A stretch of DNA of 64,000 nt from Stratiolaelaps scimitus. Its lineage: Eukaryota > Arthropoda > Arachnida > Mesostigmata > Laelapidae. Made by a program: the position numbers and the translations under genes. The notes under the pieces were generated by a model. It made no database searches, had not been told where the DNA came from, and saw only the letters and a list, made by a program, of their open reading frames with translations. Positions 56,601 through 64,000 of the stretch are shown piece after piece (positions within the stretch are counted from its first letter, which is position 1; each line of letters starts with the position of its first letter). The stretch lies in the NCBI GenBank assembly GCA_019614645.1, contig JABWDB010000001.1, forward strand, positions 8,229,501 through 8,293,500, in the 5' to 3' direction.

Positions 56601-57487
56601 ACATACCGCGGGACCCGTTAGGCAATCAGCGCCGATCAACGAAGCAGCTAACTAAACAAGCAAGCTTCGCCTTACTACGGAGATGACCGGCCACCATTGC
56701 TTCGGCTTGTTTCTCAATGTAGTCGTTCGTTTGGAGTCATTTGTTGACATTAGCAACGGCAGATCCTCGACAGCTTGATACAGGCTGCGTCCCGCCTAGC
56801 GCATAGCGGTACGCTGACCACCGTGCCCAGACCCTCGTGCAATGGTCGCTCGTCGAAGACGAGCGCAACTAAAAATGCTGACGTGGGCCGCGCCCACACA
56901 GCAGTTTGTTGGTATCAGACAGCAGTTTGTGTAGTGCCTGATGAATATGGGTGGGACTAACTGCAAGGAAGGCCGAACTAGTGTTGACCGGATAGTTTGA
57001 GGAACAGCAGTGAGCTTCCTATCTGCTGCAACCGTATGGGACCTGCGGCCGAGGCAGCGTCGGGGCCACTGCAATATTTATGAACATTAGTGTTGGTGGG
57101 CGGCACTAATTAACGATACCCCGCACGACGTAATTTAAGGGGTCACGCGCGTTCAACCGGCGAATCTTCATCGGAGTTGTCGGCGTCGGCCTGATAGCTG
57201 CAACCGCCCTCACTATCTAAGCCTCACATTCACTGCGCCGATTAGGTGATTTGTAAGGTGGCCCGCTAACAGTGAGCAGATGGTTCAATCACGTGAATGT
57301 TATCACCAGATCTGTATTTCCTGACCTTCACCTGCAGCTTAGTGTATACCAATGAGGATAAATTTGAAAGCATATGAACAGTGTACGATACCCTATAGAT
57401 TCACCCTACTTCGTAGTTTCTCGTTATGGCGCCAATTGTACAATTTGCACGATTTGAATAGTCGAAGTAATGCAAACCGTGCCGAAT
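53654..57487. other. Non-coding stretch apart from a SINE
   Basis: Apart from SINE family B at 54085-54220 there are only short unsupported ORFs (e.g. 55690-55923 plus). The GC-rich patch at 56.77-57.07 kb has frames open on both strands and no motif. Confidence 0.55.
54085..54220 (-). mobile_element. tRNA-derived SINE, family B, copy 2
   Basis: On the minus strand a head GCGGTGGCTTGGATCGCTAA (A-box-like TGGCTTGGATCGC) is followed by a B box GCAGGTTCAAGCCCCG at tRNA spacing. Then come TTTTGCATCATC-complement body and an AAAACCTTTACC tail. Polymerase III promoter spacing supports a tRNA-derived SINE. Its tail and body match 29237-29345. Confidence 0.75.
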
Positions 57488-57640
57488 CGAGGGAGAGAGA
57501 TAGACTCTCGGCAGAGGGGTGGTTTTAACAGGCAGATGCGTTTTGTCATCCACTTCAACCCGGCACCGGATCGGCCCACTTTTATGGAGATTGGAAAGCC
57601 TCGCGTGGTGACCGTGCGTTGGAAAAAACCACACCCAGTC
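57488..57640 (+). repeat. Retroposon family G, copy 1
   Basis: AGAGATAGACTCTCGGCAGA, GGTTTTAACAGGCAGATGCG, TTTTGTCATCCACTTCAAC and GGATCGGCCCACTTTTATGG align with the minus strand of 61913-62113. One frame is similar in both copies (REI-x-S-x-QR-x-GF-x-RQ-x-RFVIH). That could mean a once-coding source or simply recent common descent. No target duplication was identified at this copy. Confidence 0.75.
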
Positions 57641-59689
57641 ATAACCAGCCATATTTTTTGAGCTCAACTAAATGATGAATAAAAATAATGTAGTTTTTCT
57701 TAATATAATACACATAGTATAATACACATTGGGTTTGGCTGAACGCTCAGACATGGAGGTGGCTGATATAAAACAAGGAATAAATCGTAGGTAATTGAAC
57801 AAGGAATAAGTGTAACATATCTTCGCTGCCGTCGATATACACATTCATGGCGTCGTGGAACGAAGGTGGTGACGTACGCGATTCAGGGCAATAGTTGCAA
57901 CGGGGTGTGCGCCTCACAAAATATGATGGCTTTATGGCTCTGTTCGAAGCAATTGGATATACTTGTTTTCTGTAGAGAGAGTGATTTTTCATTTTGTTGA
58001 GTGCATCAACCCCAAGGATATCGGACACAAGGCAGCATCCTTCATGCAGCATCCCTTCTCCCCTGCTCCTACCGATGGACAGAAATGATGGGGATTCGAT
58101 CCGCCCAACATCGACCAGCCCTCCAACGCTCCCGAGTCGAATACTGAACTCTTTCAAGGTTCTCTCTGGTTGTACAAAGCAGGTTTACGGCAAAGATGCC
58201 ACACAGCTGAATAAGGATGTGTATGGCCTAGTTGATTCCTCATCTGAAGATTTCGTCCGGGCCTTGCACCCTCTTCAGCAGCGATAGCCTCGAAATGCTA
58301 TCGTGGACGCCTGTGCTATAAGCAAGAATAGTACTTACACACAGGAAATTGGTTGAAGAACTACGCTTCTGATCGCATGGGTTTAGGGGAAACATTGCAA
58401 CAATTGAAAACAAAGAACGACTCTGCTCATCCATATGCATATCTATTTTGCAAAAAAGCAAGGCTTAGTTATTTTTAATGAATTTAGTATATATGAACAA
58501 ATAAGGTGGGCCACGATCAAAATTCCTACAACCATAGTTAGCTTTACAGAGAGAGGGAGAGAAAGAGAGACATGCAAACATTGGATTTCATTTACCGGAC
58601 TTAGATAGTTGAGCCAACAAGTTGAATTGAATTTACAGCTCGCTCCACCTTGTTTTTCTCACAGCATCGTATTCTCGCCCTGTGTGTAGCTCTTAATCGA
58701 ACCGGTCTAACAGAGCGATAGAGTAATAGCAGCAGAGTCTACTTACGAGTGAGTTTAGTTAGCTACTAGGCGGCCTTCACGCTTAGATACAGCTGGTGGC
58801 TGTTGGAACTGTTCTAATGGTCCAACTGCACGACATATGCCGTGATCGCCCTGTGACCTGTCCACAGAAATGATTATCTTCTATTCGAACTGGCTTCTCT
58901 AACTATGACCCGTACATATTTGAAACGAAATCAAAGCTGTGCGGTGCACTCCGCCTGCTGATCACTGACCTTTTAATGCGATGTCTCTCATCTGGGATCA
59001 ACGTCAACTTTAACGAACCAGATAAAGAGAGAGAGAGAGGAAATACTATTTTCCTTCACTTCCTACTTGCCGAATTGAACAAGATATTAATGTAATCGAA
59101 TAATCATTTAATGTGTATTCAGATGTGTGTTTACTATCACCGATATTGAGACCGTGCTAGCATTTGAGGAAGTGCTGGTTAATTGAAAATACTATTGCTC
59201 AATGTAGATCACTAGAATCTCTAACGGTGTTGTGAACTTGAGAGGATTTACGATTGGCGATACGTCACAAATAATATCATACTACATTAACCTTTTTTTT
59301 TAAAAGGTAAAAACACACCTTAAAACGCATCATTTGGTAATGTTATAAAATAAGGATTATGAAAAGTATCAGTGCGCTAAATTGTTAAGGTCATCGTAAT
59401 ATCAAATATACTGTCATTGACACCTTACACGAGGATTGTCATCTCCAGGGTTGTCGCAAGGGAGAGTTTGATAGAGGGTGCGGTGTAACTCATGGACCGG
59501 GCTCATACCGTGCTACAGCGTGACGGTTTGTATGTCTACTTCGTTTCTCAGAGGCATTGGTCATCGCTCCAGTTTAGTAGAAGGCCAGATCTATAAGATA
59601 TCTCTCATTTTCTTCGAATATTCGTCTATGAATTACCGATAAGCCTGTGCTATCACCAGCTGGACCGTTAGCTGCAGTTCTTTGATGAA
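57641..59689. other. Non-coding stretch
   Basis: A minus-strand ORF (57747-58157) ends a segment with ILGVDAL, and a shifted frame has VFDSGA about 42 codons upstream. This faintly recalls a retropepsin, but the spacing is too short. (GA)n patches at about 58551 and 59027. Nothing firm. Confidence 0.4.
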
Positions 59690-60420
59690 TAGTGGCATTG
59701 CGCAGAGATGCACGCGTCTGTTCCTGGCCGGGACATAGAGGCTAAAAGCACGTTTTTGGATAGATTGGCCCCACCCGGCCGAGACCGTGCAACTCTTTGG
59801 CAGCAAGGTATTCCCGTACTAGATGTACACCGTACGATGCACAGGCTACGACCTCTAGGTCGAACAGAGCCAGCGCCGAGTTCAAGGAGGGTGTGACAAG
59901 CTTCTCAATTGTCGTGGCAGCTACCAGCACCTCCCGTGATTTTGACCGTATGTACTCTCCAAAATACCGCCCTCTGGATGTCCAACATATGCGAATGTGT
60001 TAACATACTTGATCCCCCTGCCGCCTCGTCTCAATGAATGTGGCGCGACGAAGGGTACTCCCCGAAAGAAGTCCATTTCGTCGGTTTTATACAGGTTAGC
60101 TTAAGGTCCAAGCCTGTTAACGTCTGACGTAAATGTGACTAAGGCCTGCTGGAGATGGTGGCGACTTCTACTACTTATCATGAGATTGTCTGCATGCAAA
60201 TTGTCCGCCGGGGCCAGCCCTGTTGTTTGCATAAAGCGGCCAGGCTCAGCCACCGTATAATCAATGATGTATGATGTCTCTTGCAGTGTATCCCGAATTC
60301 AATTGACGATATTTCGGTACAATCAATTCGAGTGGATAAATCTTATCTCATAGATCCCGCGAATAAGGCCAACAGAGTCACTTGGGCTTTTACTTCCCAA
60401 AGGAAATGCTTGTATCTATG
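59690..60420 (-). mobile_element. Degenerate non-LTR reverse transcriptase (LINE fragment)
   Basis: The minus strand carries reverse-transcriptase blocks 5 to 7 in order. DNLHADNLMISSRSRHHLQQ (about 60206 down) corresponds to the catalytic Y-A-D-D block and the following S-x..LQ-x-AL helix. NLYKTDEMDFFRG corresponds to the N-x-x-K-T-x-x-M-x-F-RRG block. IKYVNTFAYVG corresponds to the V-x-x-F-x-YLG block. After a frame change (about 59930) comes LFDLEVVACASYGVHLVREY, then LAAKELHGLGRV, the thumb region (...K-V-x-P-x-x-x-YG...L-x-x-L-x-x-L-x-x-V). The catalytic YADD has become HADN, and stops occur, so it is dead. No endonuclease is attached. Confidence 0.85.
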
Positions 60421-61897
60421 ATCACTTCTTTTACCGAACACTCGATGATAGCTGTATATGACTTCCTACTTAATCCGCACTTATTGAACGCTCCAGGAAC
60501 ATAGTTCTACTTAAACACACACTGACGAGTAAGCTTACCAAACCTCAAACGTGGCAGTATGCCCGATCCGAGTTACACGATGACTATAAGCGTTACAAAT
60601 AGGCGCCGAGGAAAGACGGCGTCAAAAGGGCAAAATCATATGGGCTCTGGGAGGCACAATGCATCGCTGTACTTATTGGTCAAATCGACCTGGCGCCGGG
60701 TTCACATCGATGCCGATAATTCACACCCAGAAACATCTTTATAAAGCAAACAATATCACAACGAGGTGAACGATCGTCAGCCAGAGAGCTCTTCTGCATC
60801 TGCGGCCCAGCCACTGCCTACCTGGTGGTCGCTAGCGAAGCTCAATTGGGAGGTATTGACTGGCACAAGGCAAAATAAGGTAACAGCGATGATGCAGTTT
60901 TGTGACTCAACTATGTACCGCGTATGCACAATCCCAAATCTCGCGCCCAGCATGGCTTCTGCATATGTGGCACATTACACATGATAATCCCTAGGTGAAA
61001 GCGAAGTAAATTATCCAATGACCTCGACGTACCACCTGTCAATTCAGTAGTGATGACTGTATTGTTGTTGTTCACATGGTGGCAATTGATTACAAATAAC
61101 TAATGGGGTAAAAATATGGAATTTTGTGGGATTGGCAATTTCATTTTAATCGAACACCCGCCGCTTCTCCGACCTCATAGTGACACAGCAAGAATTGTCG
61201 GTAATACAGCTCTGATTAACAAATATGATTTTCGCTGTTGATATCTCGTCCAGCTGTATTTATTATAATAGATGTTTTGTAGACTTAGCCGCGCAGACAC
61301 AGTGGGCATGTTTACTCTTGAAGTCATTACTGAGATTGCACTGCTGTATACAGATCGTTCATTGCATGTTAAGCTCGATACACTAAATGGAATATAACAC
61401 ATTGTATTGTTGTTTTGCAAACTGTATTCGATGCTATGAAGTTTGTGAGCTATCCAGCTACAGTTATTCGTATTTACATTCTACAAGATATAGGATACTC
61501 TCATATCAAGCCGCTATTCAATTTAGGTCGCTTCGGACTACGGAATATAGTGAAGCTTTGTACCAGCATTTGCGTGCACACCTTTGACACGGTTTGTTCA
61601 TTCTTGCGGCCTTCTCGAGTGCGCCTGGTCCGCCACTCTCCTGTCAAGCACCAGCGTGTATTCTAATCAGCTCAGTGAGAGAGAGACGCGGCGACCTATT
61701 TGTATAATTGTACCGTTCGCTCTTCGCCAAAACATGGCTAAGACTGTGTGGCAACACTGATGACAGTGATGAAATAATTGCCAACAGAGCGGGAGGCTCT
61801 TCAATCGATTCTAGGAAGGAGGTGCGTCTTGCCGGGCAAGTGCAACCAGCACGAAATTGTCGACTCGATAAATAAATGAAAGTCATCTACAGTCGTC
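60421..61897. other. Non-coding stretch
   Basis: ORFs at 60559-60984 and 61387-61666 (plus) have no recognised motif. It may include the 5' remains of the LINE on the minus strand just to the left. Confidence 0.5.
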
Positions 61898-62128
61898 GAC
61901 TGATCCGAACCTTTTTTTTTTTGGGAGGAGGAAATTTTCTTCAAACGCCGGACACCACCAGAGAAGTCCCAATCTCCGTGAAAGTGGGCCGATCCAGTGC
62001 AGGAGGGAGTTGACGTGGATGACGAAACGCCTCTGCCTGCTAAAACCAGCTCTCTGCTGAGAGTGTATCTCTTCCCTAGAGTCGGCGCGCTTGGCATTAC
62101 TTCGATCTCTGGGGACTGATCCGAACCT
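61898..62128 (-). mobile_element. Retroposon family G, copy 2, with poly(A) tail and 15-bp target duplication
   Basis: The 15-base GACTGATCCGAACCT occurs at 61898-61912 and 62114-62128. Between them lie 201 bases that start (plus strand) with a run of T, i.e. a poly(A) tail on the minus strand directly against the duplication. The insert shares long matches with 57488-57640. Poly(A) plus exact target duplication is the mark of LINE-mediated retroposition. The minus-strand ORF at 61801-62139 runs through tail and flank and is not a gene. Confidence 0.85.
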
Positions 62129-62465
62129 GGGAAGCTCAAGGTGTACTACTTCAGAGAAATGCTGCGTGCACCAAGATCTGTCATATCTACAAGCTTCAAT
62201 TTGCTTAGAATGGTATTTTTGCCTGTTTTTTTTTTATAAGAAGCGTCATTTATTGTCATAACTTGCATAAGTATATCAAGTGTGCTATAGTCCTCGCGTT
62301 ATACCCATTCTGGGCATGATTGGCTAGGAGGACAGCAATGATTCTTATTTTACTACTGATTGTATGTGAAACTCACGATAAACTGCTGGGTTATTTAATA
62401 TTTTTAGGAATCATTCACAAGGTTTATTCACACATACAATAATTTGGAATTATTATTGGGGGGGG

Positions 62466-62555
62466 GGTGATTAGTTGGGAGCCGAGGCCGTCATTGCACC
62501 GAGGAAGGCGATGCCATTGCCTCTCTCCACAGCAATTTTCCTTTGTTTCATATAC
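62466..62555 (-). repeat. Dispersed repeat family D, copy 3
   Basis: The minus strand reads CTGTGGAGAGAGGCAATGGC, ATCGCCTTCCTCGGTGCAAT and GACGGCCTCGGCTCCCAACT. It is close to the 18.3-kb copy. It sits beside an eight- to nine-base G run at about 62460-62468. Confidence 0.7.
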
Positions 62556-62689
62556 GGTAGCTCTGAAACACGGCCACTGTTGTCCACCGTCAGTTGCAAT
62601 CTGGTGTTCATACAGGGTGAATGATTGAGTAACAAACAGGAGAAGGGTGCATGCCATATCTCTATCTAATGATACGTGTTGACCTAAGC

Positions 62690-62737
62690 TCTGAGCGGGT
62701 ACAATTGTCGCCCAATTTTATATTCACTATTGACGAT
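62690..62737 (+). repeat. Dispersed repeat family E, short 3' fragment
   Basis: GAGCGGGTACAATTGTCGCC followed by CAATTTTATATTCACTATTG matches the last 45 or so bases of the 14.2-kb and 26.9-kb copies. This suggests a shared 3' end. Confidence 0.55.
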
Positions 62738-63256
62738 TCGTTTGACGGTACAGCTCATTTATTATAATGAATCACAATCAAGCCTGTCGTTTCAAACGAG
62801 GGGCGAAACAAACTTCCACTAATTCTAATTACATATTATTTATTATTAACCGAACATGCACAGCATCTGAGATAGGAAAGGTCCCACCCCTATTCATGAA
62901 GTTACTACTTTAAAATGTATTTATTCTAAATACAGTCTGCTGTTTTTCTCAACTTCAAGTATAGATCCCATCAACGCGGGTATATATGCAAGCTATTTTA
63001 TTATCGTTTCAAGCCACTAGCAAGCGGCATAACTTTGCTTGGCACGTCTTCCCGCAATACTCAACGATCCATCAGCTTGTGCACAGAGTCAACCCCCGTG
63101 GAATTACTATACACATGCAGTCAGCTAGCCTGAGAGACAGATAGATAGAGAGTATTTAGACGAGGAGTGCTTGGTCGAAGTTTACGTGCGAAAGTAGTTT
63201 TATTTTTTGTGACGTATTTGCATTGCATGAGCTAAAATTTTTTTTGTTGGTGGCAG
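62738..63256. other. Non-coding stretch
   Basis: AT-rich sequence ending in a T-rich pyrimidine tract (about 63239-63246) that can serve as the acceptor tract of the next entry. Confidence 0.6.
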
Positions 63257-63401
63257 AGGTTTGAAGGCAGAAATCCATCATGGACCAAACCGACGGGCTC
63301 CACAGCTTAAGTATTCGCCGCTAAATTCGGAAAGTGCGGCGTCTCTCGACGATGGCGGGGTGGCTTTTGTAAATTCAACAACAATGGTCTCGACCCCATC
63401 G
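63257..63401 (+). CDS. Candidate internal exon of a gene running off the right edge
   Basis: A T-rich tract and GGTGGCAG form an acceptor, and CCATCG|GTGAGG is a good donor. The 145-base exon starts in phase 2 and ends in phase 0 in the frame GLKAEIHHGPNRRAPQLKYS, then PLNSESAASLDDGGVAFVNS and TTMVSTPS. The product is Ser-rich and polar with no domain signature. The other two frames are less open. The frame stays open past the donor to about 63515. No partner exon is visible in the last 600 bases, so flanking exons would lie upstream of here or beyond the window. Confidence 0.35.
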
Positions 63402-64000
63402 GTGAGGGCGGTCTCAGCTTGTACGCGTTCGCCGGGCGAGCAGGCGAACTCATTCAGCTATTGGATAATGTCGGATAATGTGATAAAGTGTTGTAGGTAT
63501 ATATCAATATCCTAGCTAATAACTAGGAACTAAAACTTTGACCAAGTACGAGAGTAATGCTCAGCTGTTAGAAAAGAAGATAATGAAGGCAAACGTATAT
63601 TGCCTGACATAGCAGAGAGAGAGAGAGATGTAAGCGGCAGATACCGTTTTTCACAACTGGGCAACTAACTCAGCTTTTCTTGTTCTAACTGTAACAAGTG
63701 TTGTTTTGAAAGATTCCATAAACATAAAACAAGGTACCATATGAACATTGTAAGGTGGACACACAGACGGCATCACAGGGCTCAATTGTTCTGCATTGAA
63801 CAGTAACATACATGAGTCATGTTCACCTTGTGAAATGTATCAAAGAATGATGACGATGTAACTGTTACGGGCGTGTTCACATACAAAGACGATTTTAGCT
63901 TATTATGCTCTAGCTTGTTATGTTTACCAGCGTACCCGTATCACGACGACTCTGTCACCGATGGCGTGTCAATGATGGCTATGGCGATCGTCGTTATATA
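63402..64000. other. Non-coding stretch to window end
   Basis: A short (GA)n at about 63613-63628. No further supported feature. Confidence 0.6.

Noticed and set aside
57747..58157. LTR-retrotransposon aspartic protease (VFDSGA ... ILGVDAL)
   Set aside because: The two motifs lie in different frames and only about 42 codons apart, versus about 70-80 in retropepsins; no RT or LTR is nearby.
61801..62139. 112-codon minus-strand ORF as a gene
   Set aside because: It reads straight through a retroposon, its A-tail and the target duplication.

Overview
The window looks like a piece of nuclear genome from an arthropod, most plausibly a chelicerate such as a mite. It has about 40% GC, many long (TA)n and (CT)n microsatellites, short coding exons with GT..AG introns of several kilobases, and scattered broken non-LTR retrotransposons and SINEs. 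No operon structure, rRNA gene, intact tRNA gene or CRISPR array was seen. The chelicerate assignment is inference from general character; the eukaryotic assignment is firm.

The one gene I can name lies on the minus strand. Three coding exons at 52557-52690, 48168-48394 and 40843-41071 join in frame. They encode the N-terminal BTB/T1 domain and most of the H1 domain of a KCTD8/12/16-like protein, the family of GABA-B receptor auxiliary subunits (Drosophila relative: Ktl). An acceptor just upstream of the ATG implies a 5' non-coding exon at higher coordinates; a GC-rich block at about 53.28-53.60 kb is a candidate. The end of the H1 domain was not found. The gene therefore covers at least 12 kb, most of it intron.

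Most of the rest is non-coding sequence with mobile-element debris. There is a PHD-finger plus endonuclease non-LTR element at 11.65-13.0 kb, a degenerate reverse-transcriptase fragment at 59.7-60.4 kb and a weaker one at 19.85-20.09 kb. A TA-flanked MITE with perfect 23-bp terminal inverted repeats lies at 3.49-3.77 kb. A poly(A)-tailed retroposon with a 15-bp target duplication at 61.9-62.1 kb has a second copy at 57.5 kb. Two or more tRNA-derived SINE families and three further repeat families recur two or three times each.

Several GC-rich blocks (1-0.96, 6.2-6.7, 7.84-8.6, 20.9-21.7, 30.5-31.3, 49.4-49.75 and 53.1-53.6 kb) may be promoters or first exons. Isolated ORFs with good splice-like boundaries (16.9-17.05, 50.92-51.0, 51.16-51.25 and 63.26-63.40 kb) are exon candidates, but I could not assign any to a family. 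The long stretches at 30-40 kb and 53.7-57.4 kb show nothing identifiable beyond simple repeats and low-support ORFs.
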